In this document: positions 1-5,016 of the stretch, piece after piece | Position numbering within the stretch: position 1 is the stretch's first letter | How the letters are laid out: each line of letters begins with the position of its first letter | NCBI GenBank assembly: GCA_946886125.1 | Contig: CAMPHY010000032.1 | Coordinates: 1-7,813 of the forward strand | Length of the DNA stretch: 7,813 bases | Direction of reading: 5' to 3' | Source: an uncultured Candidatus Saccharibacteria bacterium | GTDB lineage: Bacteria > Patescibacteria > Saccharimonadia > Saccharimonadales > UBA6022 | The notes under the pieces: generated by a model | Database searches by the model: none | Told to the model about the DNA's origin: nothing | Seen by the model: the letters and a program-made list of their open reading frames with translations, nothing else | Program-made: the position numbers and the translations under genes

Positions 1-402
1 AATATGCTTCTGCCAGGTACTGCGTGATGTTTCAGGATACCTTTCGGCAAGCTCAACATCGAGGCGCTTTTTGTCTGACTGCACTTCAAATAAGTAGCAC
101 TCCTTACCCTTAAATGGCAGCGCATAAGTGGTGATGTGATCGTTTGGATTTTCAAGCACCCGCCCCATAACATCCTGCTTATCGGTTACGATTTGCTGAA
201 GAACAAACTGTGTGTCGTCCTCTGCGGTATCATCAAATAGAATATAGAAAAAGTGCTTTTTGTAACGAAACGACACTAGCGTATTCGTCTCAGACGGATG
301 GCTAAACTTCACCATTTCTACATGACGCGGTACGTTATCGTCATCGGCAAGCTCAAACCGACGTAAAATAGCGATGATATCTGAGCTAGAAACCTTTACC
401 AT
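1..402 (-). CDS. Unidentified protein, N-terminal 134 residues (runs off left edge)
   Basis: An open frame starts at ATG (402-400) and continues without a stop to base 1, so the C-terminus lies outside the window. I do not recognise the family. The visible part begins MVKVSSSDIIAILRRFEL and mixes charged and beta-prone stretches (SFRYKKHFFYILFDD, YLFEVQSDKKRLDVEL). It has one cysteine and no signal peptide or membrane segment, so a soluble cytoplasmic protein is likely. The start lies one base after the trpS stop codon (TAG-T-ATG), with a GGAAG-like Shine-Dalgarno 8 nt upstream inside the trpS end. It is therefore almost certainly co-transcribed and translationally coupled with trpS. A functional link to tRNA charging is possible but not shown. 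Confidence 0.8.
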   Translation of the reverse strand, partial: MVKVSSSDIIAILRRFELADDDNVPRHVEMVKFSHPSETNTLVSFRYKKHFFYILFDDTAEDDTQFVLQQIVTDKQDVMGRVLENPNDHITTYALPFKGKECYLFEVQSDKKRLDVELAERYPETSRSTWQKHI

Positions 403-403
403 A

Positions 404-1441
404 CTAATTACTTCCCGGACGAAGACCGACAGCTTGTTGAGCACGAAGTAGCGTGGCGTTAGCAGTCGTTGCTAAGTCGCGCTCGGATTGCTCTAGTTTT
501 GCAAGTAGCTGCTCATCAGTGACAGAATTATACTTTGCTTGGAAATCGATTAAAAATGACCGTACCGTTTCGGCAACAACCTTTTTGAAATCACCATAGT
601 GACCATTCCCAGCCCATTCAGCAGTAACCTCTGCTTGCGGGCGATTAGTGAGTAGCGCCAGTATCTGAAGAAGGCTGGTTACACCAGGCTGCTTGTCCCA
701 GTCGAATTGAATATCACCATAACTATCGGTCGTGGCGCTCATGATCTTTTTTGCAGCAACATCGGGTGAATCATTAAGTAAAATCTTTGATTTTGTGTCT
801 AGCGAACTTTTACTCATCTTCTTTGTTGGGTCAGTTAAGCTGCGGATGCGTAGTCCGTTGTCACGCTTAATGAAGTGAGTTTGCGACTTTGTTGGCTCTG
901 GTACCGTAAATACATCGCCGAATTTATTGTTAAAGCGAGTGGCTATATCACGTGTAATTTCCAAATGCTGGAATTGGTCTTCGCCAACCGGGACATATTT
1001 TGCGTTATAAAGAAGTATGTCCGCTGCCATAAGAACAGGATAGTTGAATAATCCCATGGTAACACTCTCTTTGTGTTCACCTGATTTTTCTTTAAATTGC
1101 GTCATACGGTTCATTTCGCCTACATATGTAAAGCAATCTAAAATCCAAGTCAGTTCACTGTGGGCCGGGATAAAGCTCTGCCTGTAGAGGAACGTGTTTG
1201 AATTATGAAGATCAAGACCAGCAGCAACAAAATACTTTAGGTTATGGAGTGTATTTGTATATAGTGACTCGTAGTCAACTGGTGTTGTAAAGCTATGAAG
1301 ATCAGGAACAAACATGTTTATTTGATACTCATCGGCATACATTCGTTGCATCTCTACCATAGGAACAAAAGCTCCGAGGTAATTTCCAAGTGTTGGCTCT
1401 TCGTTGGAACGAATTCCGGTCAGAATGACAGATTTACTCAT
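404..1441 (-). CDS. trpS: Tryptophan--tRNA ligase (TrpRS)
   Basis: This class I aminoacyl-tRNA synthetase charges tRNA-Trp with tryptophan using ATP in the cytoplasm. At 345 residues it is close to the bacterial norm of about 330. Visible signatures are the HIGH-type box TLGN (17-20) followed by YLGA, YVGEMNRMTQFK (106-117), LMAADILLY (137-145), VPVGEDQ (150-156) and the KMSKS loop DPTKKMSKS (204-212). The segment before KMSKS (about 184-200) is a few residues longer than in E. coli or Geobacillus. The usual QPSG just before the HIGH box is replaced by RSNE (11-14). The start codon ATG has a TATAAT box 9 nt upstream and no Shine-Dalgarno, so the mRNA is probably leaderless. No clear terminator separates it from the hydrolase gene upstream. 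Confidence 0.97.
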   Translation of the reverse strand: MSKSVILTGIRSNEEPTLGNYLGAFVPMVEMQRMYADEYQINMFVPDLHSFTTPVDYESLYTNTLHNLKYFVAAGLDLHNSNTFLYRQSFIPAHSELTWILDCFTYVGEMNRMTQFKEKSGEHKESVTMGLFNYPVLMAADILLYNAKYVPVGEDQFQHLEITRDIATRFNNKFGDVFTVPEPTKSQTHFIKRDNGLRIRSLTDPTKKMSKSSLDTKSKILLNDSPDVAAKKIMSATTDSYGDIQFDWDKQPGVTSLLQILALLTNRPQAEVTAEWAGNGHYGDFKKVVAETVRSFLIDFQAKYNSVTDEQLLAKLEQSERDLATTANATLLRAQQAVGLRPGSN

Positions 1442-1450
1442 ATTGTACGT

Positions 1451-1479
1451 ATTATACCTGATAACCGCCTCAGTTAACA
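1451..1479 (-). promoter_or_regulatory. Promoter of trpS, probably leaderless
   Basis: A perfect TATAAT box lies at 1451-1456 (minus strand), 9 nt before the trpS ATG. Transcription starting about 7 nt after the box would leave a leader of only 2-3 nt. The -35 region is poor: TGTTAA at 1474-1479 with a 17-nt spacer is the best I see. Confidence 0.6.
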
Positions 1480-1509
1480 GTCAGGCCTTGGCCAGTATTT
1501 GGAGTCTGC

Positions 1510-2331
1510 TTACTTTAATTTCCTTGGTGTATCGTACTGCTTATTCAGTTCTTGATTAACGACTCGATTATATTGCCCCCTTATTTCATGTCCAGCTGCA
1601 ATAACACGCAGCCGGACAAGCGGATTATGCTTTTGAAGGTAAGAGAGATTGCTTCTAATGACGTATGAGTCAAATCGGCCATGGATAATGGTTATCGGCT
1701 TCTTGAGCCGACTGGCGTCCTCCAGGGCGGTTTGATTCAGTATGCTCGATTCCAGTGTCTCCATGTATGTTTCTACATCATCTGTCGTCACGCTAAACGC
1801 TTTATTGACCAGCTTATACTTCATAGCTAGCGTCGATATAGCAACGAATTGCTCGGGATGATGCTGAATAAGGCGGTACAGCATTCGCAATTGCTGCTCG
1901 CGCCGTAGCCAGAAACGGGTGTCGTTATCGTTGTTATAAAAAGGTGGACTGCACAGTATCAATGACTTAATGATAGCGGGATACCGTTTTGCCACCTCAA
2001 CCGCTACAAGTGCACCTAATGAATGGCCAACAATAATGAGTTTACCTGCTACCCCTGCCCGTATGAGAGTCGCGATAACAGCCCGCGCTTGAGTGCGACT
2101 GTCATACACGGCACGCTTTGGGCGCGGAGACTTGCCAAAGCCAAGAAGATCGATTGAGATGACGCGCACGTCAGGAGGTATACTGTTCACCACTTCCTGC
2201 CACGCAGCACCCGAATTACCAATGCCGTGCAACAGCAGTACGGTTGCACGCGGTTTTTTGACGCTACGTTTTGTATATACATGTAACCTATATGGTACAG
2301 CTAACCAATTATGAATAAATTTATCGAACAC
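1510..2331 (-). CDS. Alpha/beta hydrolase
   Basis: This is an alpha/beta-hydrolase-fold enzyme of 273 residues, with unknown substrate. The catalytic layout is complete: oxyanion-hole HGIG (35-38), nucleophile elbow GHSLG (102-106, Ser104), acid Asp221 in GRFDSY and base His248 in AAGHEI. A helical cap occupies roughly 131-205. There is no signal peptide, so it is probably cytoplasmic; esterase, lipase-like or C-C hydrolase activity are all possible. The start is GTG. A TATACT box ends 7 nt before that GTG, and no Shine-Dalgarno is present, which supports a leaderless start here. There is no other plausible start in frame near the N-terminus. The stop (TAA) is followed after 68 bp by trpS on the same strand, and readthrough into trpS is possible. 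Confidence 0.9.
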   Translation of the reverse strand: MFDKFIHNWLAVPYRLHVYTKRSVKKPRATVLLLHGIGNSGAAWQEVVNSIPPDVRVISIDLLGFGKSPRPKRAVYDSRTQARAVIATLIRAGVAGKLIIVGHSLGALVAVEVAKRYPAIIKSLILCSPPFYNNDNDTRFWLRREQQLRMLYRLIQHHPEQFVAISTLAMKYKLVNKAFSVTTDDVETYMETLESSILNQTALEDASRLKKPITIIHGRFDSYVIRSNLSYLQKHNPLVRLRVIAAGHEIRGQYNRVVNQELNKQYDTPRKLK

Positions 2332-2338
2332 TTCTTTA

Positions 2339-2367
2339 AGTATACAAAAGTAAGTAATTTATGTCGT
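2339..2367 (-). promoter_or_regulatory. Promoter of the hydrolase gene, leaderless
   Basis: The -10 box TATACT (2339-2344) and the -35 ACGACA (2362-2367, GACA matching consensus) are separated by exactly 17 nt. The -10 ends 7 nt before the GTG start, so the transcript should begin at or next to the start codon. The -35 lies only 6 nt beyond the T-tract of the preceding gene's terminator. Confidence 0.65.
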
Positions 2368-2373
2368 GAGAAT

Positions 2374-2400
2374 AAAAAAAGAGGGGCAATCCCCTCTTTT
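2374..2400 (-). terminator. Intrinsic terminator of the 84-residue gene
   Basis: A perfect 10-bp stem (arms 2377-2386 and 2391-2400, core GAGGGG/CCCCTC) has a 4-nt loop. On the minus strand the T run is 7 nt (2374-2380), partly inside the stem. It begins 4 nt after the stop codon of the upstream gene. The stem ends in AAAA/TTTT, so it could also act weakly on the plus strand, but no plus-strand gene ends here. Confidence 0.88.
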
Positions 2401-2404
2401 CTAG

Positions 2405-2659
2405 CTACTGACTAATGCTCAGTAGCGTCCAGCTGCCGCCTCGATTATCACTTCTTAAGCGGTAATCGCTTGCACCGTCACTCATTGTGAGGATCTGTGC
2501 AATGCGCTCACCGCTTCGAATGACCGTTCGAAGACCAGCGTCAATGAAGTTATATGAAGCTCCATTGAATTCCATACGCCTTGGATAGGCTTGCATGTTC
2601 CGGCTGAAGCCGATAGCGGTAATGGTAACTGGACTGTTAATAGTAGTTTGTTTTGTCAT
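2405..2659 (-). CDS. Small uncharacterised protein, 84 residues, beta-rich
   Basis: I do not recognise this protein with certainty. It begins MTKQTTINSPVTITAIG and ends RGGSWTLLSISQ. Alternating hydrophobic and polar stretches, the motif YPRRMEFNG and the tail DYRLRSDNRGGSWTLL suggest a small beta-barrel fold. The pattern loosely recalls DUF6504-type small proteins, a memory-based guess only. There is no cysteine, signal peptide or membrane segment. The frame is open up to 2716, which would add 19 residues. I chose the ATG at 2659 because GGGAG lies 7 nt upstream of it, while the longer version adds a low-complexity AT-rich stretch (LFYKNIFIYYG). A strong terminator follows the stop immediately, so this gene ends its own unit. 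Confidence 0.8.
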   Translation of the reverse strand: MTKQTTINSPVTITAIGFSRNMQAYPRRMEFNGASYNFIDAGLRTVIRSGERIAQILTMSDGASDYRLRSDNRGGSWTLLSISQ

Positions 2660-2666
2660 ATTCTGA

Positions 2667-2671
2667 CTCCC
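2667..2671 (-). promoter_or_regulatory. Shine-Dalgarno that fixes the start of the 84-residue gene
   Basis: GGGAG lies 7 nt upstream of the ATG at 2659. It supports that start over the upstream in-frame start at 2716, which has no comparable site. Confidence 0.6.
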
Positions 2672-2699
2672 GTAGTAGATAAAAATGTTTTTATAAAAT

Positions 2700-2729
2700 A
2701 AAAAAACTGACAACAAGAAAACTGGTCAG
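2700..2729 (-). terminator. Possible terminator or attenuator upstream of the 84-residue gene
   Basis: On the minus strand a 5-bp stem CTGAC/GTCAG (2725-2729 with 2707-2711) is followed directly by seven T (2700-2706). The loop is 13 nt, so the hairpin is weak. It lies about 40 nt before the start codon of the downstream gene. It could end a separate small RNA or act as an attenuator. The chance of a coincidental hairpin in an A/T-rich stretch is real. Confidence 0.35.
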
Positions 2730-2760
2730 CTGCGGCATTTAAGGGTTAGCTACGAGGAGA

Positions 2761-2785
2761 CAAACAGTCACCGCCCGGACGTTTG
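2761..2785 (-). repeat. Inverted repeat (hairpin) in the intergenic region
   Basis: The outer arms CAAAC/GTTTG (2761-2765, 2781-2785) continue as GTC/GAC (2767-2769, 2778-2780) across a single unpaired base, enclosing an 8-nt loop. As RNA from the minus strand this is an 8-bp stem with a one-base bulge. It lies within the putative 225-nt transcript. Confidence 0.5.
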
Positions 2786-2931
2786 CTGTATCACCTGAAG
2801 TAGCGAATTGAATATGTAGTGATTAGTAGGGACGCTTAGCATTTATTTATAGTAACGCCAGTGTGTATACCAACTATTGTATAGGTCTGTAGGTAAAAAG
2901 GTTCTCCACCAGTACTCACATGACCTTCTTT

Positions 2932-2962
2932 AGTATACAGTGCGCTATAGGTACGCGGTCAA
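2932..2962 (-). promoter_or_regulatory. Candidate minus-strand promoter in the intergenic region
   Basis: The -10 is TATACT (2932-2937), preceded by TG as in the hydrolase and membrane-protein promoters. The -35 is TTGACC (2957-2962), 5 of 6 consensus bases. The 19-nt spacer is longer than ideal. Transcription would start near 2925 and run toward the 84-residue gene. Confidence 0.45.
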
Positions 2963-3002
2963 GGCTTTTATCATAACACGTGCCGAAGCACACATCGACA
3001 TA

Positions 3003-3033
3003 TTGAAATATGTTAATTTTATGGTATTATACT
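3003..3033 (+). promoter_or_regulatory. Promoter of the small basic protein gene
   Basis: The -35 is TTGAAA (3003-3008). After 16 nt comes an extended -10, TGGTATTAT (hexamer 3025-3030); an overlapping TATACT (3028-3033) is an alternative. The predicted leader is about 35 nt and contains a Shine-Dalgarno. Confidence 0.65.
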
Positions 3034-3065
3034 ACCTAAGCTTATGAGGCTTTCCATCGACAGTT

Positions 3066-3069
3066 AGGA
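3066..3069 (+). promoter_or_regulatory. Shine-Dalgarno supporting the GTG start at 3075
   Basis: AGGA lies 5 nt before the GTG at 3075. It overlaps the TAG of a 7-codon reading frame in the leader (3044-3067). Confidence 0.55.
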
Positions 3070-3074
3070 ATAGT

Positions 3075-3434
3075 GTGAGTGAGTCAATTACGCAGTACGT
3101 ATATAGCGGTATTGCAGCCTACCGGGACGGACATTATCATATGGCGGTAGATCATTTTTTATCCGCTCGTAGCTTGATAAGCCGCAGCAGAGTCATGTCA
3201 CCCGAAGTTATTCTCGGTGATACGCTTCGTCGTCTGTACTGGCTGAAGTGTCTCGCTTCGACAAACACTAGCAAGAGAAGTCAACGCCGGTTACTGTGGA
3301 AGATTATGAGGCCTTCGCGTCACGGTCTCACCATCAAATACCGAGCAGCCTGCATCTACTACCTTGGTCGCAGATACAACGAACAAGATAGTCTGCGACA
3401 TATCGATCGAGACCTTCAGCGTCTCGCTTCATAA
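3075..3434 (+). CDS. Small basic protein with one TPR-like helical pair, 119 residues
   Basis: This is the only plus-strand gene in the window, and its function is unknown. It starts with GTG, placed by AGGA 5 nt upstream and a good promoter at 3003-3033. Residues about 8-32 (GIAAYRDGHYHMAVDHFLSA) follow the tetratricopeptide pattern: small residue, Tyr, Gly, Tyr, Ala, Phe, Ala at the usual spacing. Residues 88-107 (YRAACIYYLGRRYNEQ) may form a second, degenerate helical unit. The middle and end are rich in Arg and Lys, giving a strongly basic protein, so binding to RNA, DNA or ribosomes is conceivable but not shown. There is no signal peptide. It converges on the membrane protein gene and shares a hairpin with it at the 3' end. 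Confidence 0.75.
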   Translation: MSESITQYVYSGIAAYRDGHYHMAVDHFLSARSLISRSRVMSPEVILGDTLRRLYWLKCLASTNTSKRSQRRLLWKIMRPSRHGLTIKYRAACIYYLGRRYNEQDSLRHIDRDLQRLAS

Positions 3435-3480
3435 GTAAATAATGTCCCGGTTGAATTCATTCACCGGGACACTTACTTAT
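3431..3480. terminator. Shared hairpin between convergent genes
   Basis: An inner GC-rich stem of 8 bp (GTCCCGGT/ACCGGGAC) has an 11-nt loop, and an outer 8-bp stem (ATAAGTAA/TTACTTAT, 3431-3438 with 3473-3480) surrounds it. The outer stem contains the TAA stops of both genes. T tracts are imperfect: TTTTT at 3487-3491 on the plus strand and ATTATTTA on the minus strand. A bidirectional terminator is the likely role. Confidence 0.75.
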
Positions 3481-4094
3481 TCGCTCTTTTTACTGCTAAA
3501 TACAATTGAGATCACACTACGTCCGGGTGCGATTGTATGACTACCATAGAATTCATCATTAGAACCAGAACTAAATGTATTATCGGTTATTTCTGCGCGA
3601 ACATACATCTGCCTACTTTGATTCACACCGGTCACTATCCAAAATGGCTCATTATTATTTAAGGTCGAACTTGTTAATTCGCGTGTGGTGTATCCTATAG
3701 CTGCGCAGCGGTCATCATCTCTCGGCGAAAAGGTAAAGCTACAACCCGCTTCAACTTCTTCGCCAGGTTCATACAACTTTACGTCTGTTTGATACCCGAG
3801 CTTTTGTAATTCGCGCTTTAAACTATTTTTCGTAATTCCAATATCACTCTCGTTAGAAAGAAGGTAGTACTCAAAACTAGGCAGCTCTACGGTCGCAGAC
3901 TCCACACGGTTATACTGATGTAGCTTCTCAAGCTCATTTCGTGCTATATACTCATCAAGCTGTACAGCCGCTATCCTCGCAGGACTAGAAAGGTTTTTGT
4001 ATCTCATACTCCCTATCAATAACGATACGATTATAAGCAAGCCTATAGCAAGAAAAGTTATAAGATTTCGTGGCCATTGGTTTTTCTTATGCAT
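3477..4094 (-). CDS. Membrane-anchored protein of unknown function, 205 residues
   Basis: The N-terminus MHKKNQWPRN is positive, followed by a hydrophobic segment at about 11-29 (LITFLAIGLLIIVSLLIGS). It lacks a lipobox or a clear signal-peptidase site, so a single-pass anchor with the C-terminal domain outside the cell is likely. The outer domain (about 31-205) is mixed alpha/beta. It has exactly two cysteines, Cys118 and Cys130, which could form a disulfide across the FTFSPRDDDR stretch. I do not recognise the family; a surface or pilus-associated role is only a guess. The frame extends to a TTG at 4109, but that TTG lies over the promoter. The TATACT box is 6 nt before the ATG at 4094, so I chose that ATG with a leaderless transcript. 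It lies directly behind the ribosomal operon terminator. Confidence 0.8.
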   Translation of the reverse strand: MHKKNQWPRNLITFLAIGLLIIVSLLIGSMRYKNLSSPARIAAVQLDEYIARNELEKLHQYNRVESATVELPSFEYYLLSNESDIGITKNSLKRELQKLGYQTDVKLYEPGEEVEAGCSFTFSPRDDDRCAAIGYTTRELTSSTLNNNEPFWIVTGVNQSRQMYVRAEITDNTFSSGSNDEFYGSHTIAPGRSVISIVFSSKKSE

Positions 4095-4100
4095 GCTCGA

Positions 4101-4129
4101 AGTATACAATACGTCTCATGAATACTAAA
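4101..4129 (-). promoter_or_regulatory. Promoter of the membrane protein gene, leaderless
   Basis: The -10 box TATACT (4101-4106) ends 6 nt before the ATG at 4094. With a 17-nt spacer, the best -35 is TTTAGT (4124-4129), which overlaps the T tract of the ribosomal operon terminator. The ten bases TTGTATACTT are identical to those at the hydrolase promoter. Confidence 0.6.
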
Positions 4130-4157
4130 ATCCCCCTCTGTTTCCAGAGAGGGATTT
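4127..4157 (-). terminator. Intrinsic terminator of the ribosomal protein operon
   Basis: The minus strand forms a 13-bp stem (arms 4145-4157 and 4128-4140) with one G-U pair and a GAAA tetraloop, ending in TTTT (4127-4130). It starts 18 nt after the rpsI stop codon. Loop type, stem length and position make this the end of the operon. Confidence 0.9.
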
Positions 4158-4175
4158 CGTTGTCTATAAGCGATA

Positions 4176-4574
4176 TTAACGCTTTGAGAATTGTTCACGC
4201 TTACGAGCTGAACGAAGACCGTATTTCTTGCGTTCTTTTTCGCGTGGATCACGCTTTAAGAACTCGGCTTTCTTCAGTGTAGGACGTAGGTCGGCGTGAC
4301 CGACAGTCAGTGCTTTGGCAATTGCCAATTTGATAGCATCAACTTGGCCAGCTAGTCCACCGCCCTTTACTTTGATAGTGACATCAAAGTCTTTTTGCTT
4401 ATTTACGAGTGCAAGTGGGTCGGTAATTTCAGCAAGCAATGTTTTATTATCAGACAAATATGCGCTAGCATCTTTGTCGTTAATAGTTACCTTACCTTTA
4501 CCTGCGTACAAACGTGCGCGGGCAGTAGCTGATTTACGACGACCAAGACCGTAAAAATAGTTAGCATCAGCCAT
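4176..4574 (-). CDS. rpsI: 30S ribosomal protein uS9
   Basis: uS9 belongs to the small-subunit head, and its C-terminal tail contacts the P-site tRNA. At 132 residues it is of typical length. Family hallmarks are the N-terminal GLGRRKSATARARL (about 9-22), VKGGGLAGQVDAIKLAIAKAL in the middle and the basic C-terminus ending KREQFSKR. The final Ser-Lys-Arg that reaches the P site is intact. The ATG lies one base after the rplM stop (TAA-T-ATG), with AGAGG 9 nt upstream inside rplM, so translation is probably coupled. It is the last gene of the operon, followed by the terminator. Confidence 0.98.
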   Translation of the reverse strand: MADANYFYGLGRRKSATARARLYAGKGKVTINDKDASAYLSDNKTLLAEITDPLALVNKQKDFDVTIKVKGGGLAGQVDAIKLAIAKALTVGHADLRPTLKKAEFLKRDPREKERKKYGLRSARKREQFSKR

Positions 4575-4575
4575 A

Positions 4576-5016
4576 TTATTTAACCTCTACTTTCTCAGGA
4601 GTTTGTGCCGTGTGAGTGTGTGCTTCACCAGGGAATACACGCAGGCGCTTAAGTCGCTCAGCAGCAAGTTTGTTGCGAGGCAACATTCCCTTAACTGAAG
4701 CTTCAATAAGTCGTTCTGGAAACTTTTCACGAACTTCAGCAAGTGAAGCATCTTTGATTCCGCCAGGGAATCCACTGTGGCGGTAGTAAATCTTCTGAGT
4801 TTCTTTTTTACCGGTCACAACAGCTTTTTCTGCATTGATAACAACCACGTAATCACCAGCATCGATATGTGGAGTATACGTAGGCTTATATTTACCAATC
4901 AGATACTTAGCGATTTCAGTTGAAACTCGACCAAGAGGAGCCTGTGAGGCATCAATCAAGATCCACCGGCGATTTACTTCAGTTGGTTTCTGTGAATAGG
5001 TTTTTGCATTAACCAT
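4576..5016 (-). CDS. rplM: 50S ribosomal protein uL13
   Basis: uL13 is an early-assembling large-subunit protein. At 146 residues it is of normal length. Conserved features are WILIDASQAPLGRVST (18-33), the GDYVVVINAEKAVVTGKK segment (54-71), YYRHSGFPGG (77-86) and the signature VKGMLPRNKL (108-117). The ATG overlaps the rplQ stop as TAATG, and a perfect AGGAGGTGA Shine-Dalgarno lies 7 nt upstream within rplQ. It is followed by rpsI with a one-base gap, the normal L13-S9 pair. In many bacteria truA or transporter genes separate rplQ from rplM; here nothing does. Confidence 0.98.
   Translation of the reverse strand: MVNAKTYSQKPTEVNRRWILIDASQAPLGRVSTEIAKYLIGKYKPTYTPHIDAGDYVVVINAEKAVVTGKKETQKIYYRHSGFPGGIKDASLAEVREKFPERLIEASVKGMLPRNKLAAERLKRLRVFPGEAHTHTAQTPEKVEVK

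Larger units (their letters stand above)
2660..3074. other. Gene-free 415-bp divergent intergenic region
   Basis: No convincing protein gene lies here. From right to left it holds the plus-strand promoter at 3003-3033, a minus-strand promoter candidate at 2932-2962 and a 12-bp inverted repeat between them (GTGC-CGAA-GCAC, 2980-2991). Inside the putative minus-strand transcript are two small hairpins (arms 2866-2870/2879-2883 and 2761-2769/2778-2785). A terminator-like hairpin follows at 2700-2729. I see no tRNA, 4.5S RNA, RNase P or tmRNA signature. Confidence 0.7.

Noticed and set aside
1295..1477. Plus-strand open frame of 60 codons opposite the trpS start
   Set aside because: It overlaps the strongly conserved TrpRS N-terminus and its promoter, and its product resembles no known protein. 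It is a shadow frame.
1484..1493. GGCC-TT-GGCC repeat after the hydrolase gene as a terminator
   Set aside because: The folded stem would have only 3 bp and no T tract follows on the minus strand.
2690..2713. TTGTCA (2708-2713) and TATAAA (2690-2695) as a promoter for the 84-residue gene
   Set aside because: The spacer is only 12 nt, too short for a sigma-70-type promoter. The TATAAA alone could still be a weak -10.
2660..2716. 19-residue N-terminal extension of the 84-residue protein
   Set aside because: It encodes a low-complexity hydrophobic/aromatic stretch over an AT-rich leader and lacks a Shine-Dalgarno, while GGGAG fits the internal ATG at 2659.
2836..2919. 27-residue reading frame (GTG start) just downstream of the intergenic promoter candidate, minus strand
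   Set aside because: No well-spaced Shine-Dalgarno and no recognisable product. An ATG-TGA start-stop overlaps its beginning. Too short to separate from chance, so treated as part of the possible leader or ncRNA.
2980..2991. GTGC-CGAA-GCAC inverted repeat, a C(UUCG)G-type tetraloop hairpin on the minus strand
   Set aside because: It lies between the two divergent -35 boxes, outside both predicted transcripts. With a 4-bp stem it may be chance. An operator is possible but there is no second copy.
4058..4252. Minus-strand open frame of 64 codons across the rpsI end, terminator and membrane protein start
   Set aside because: It spans a strong terminator and two well-supported genes in other frames.
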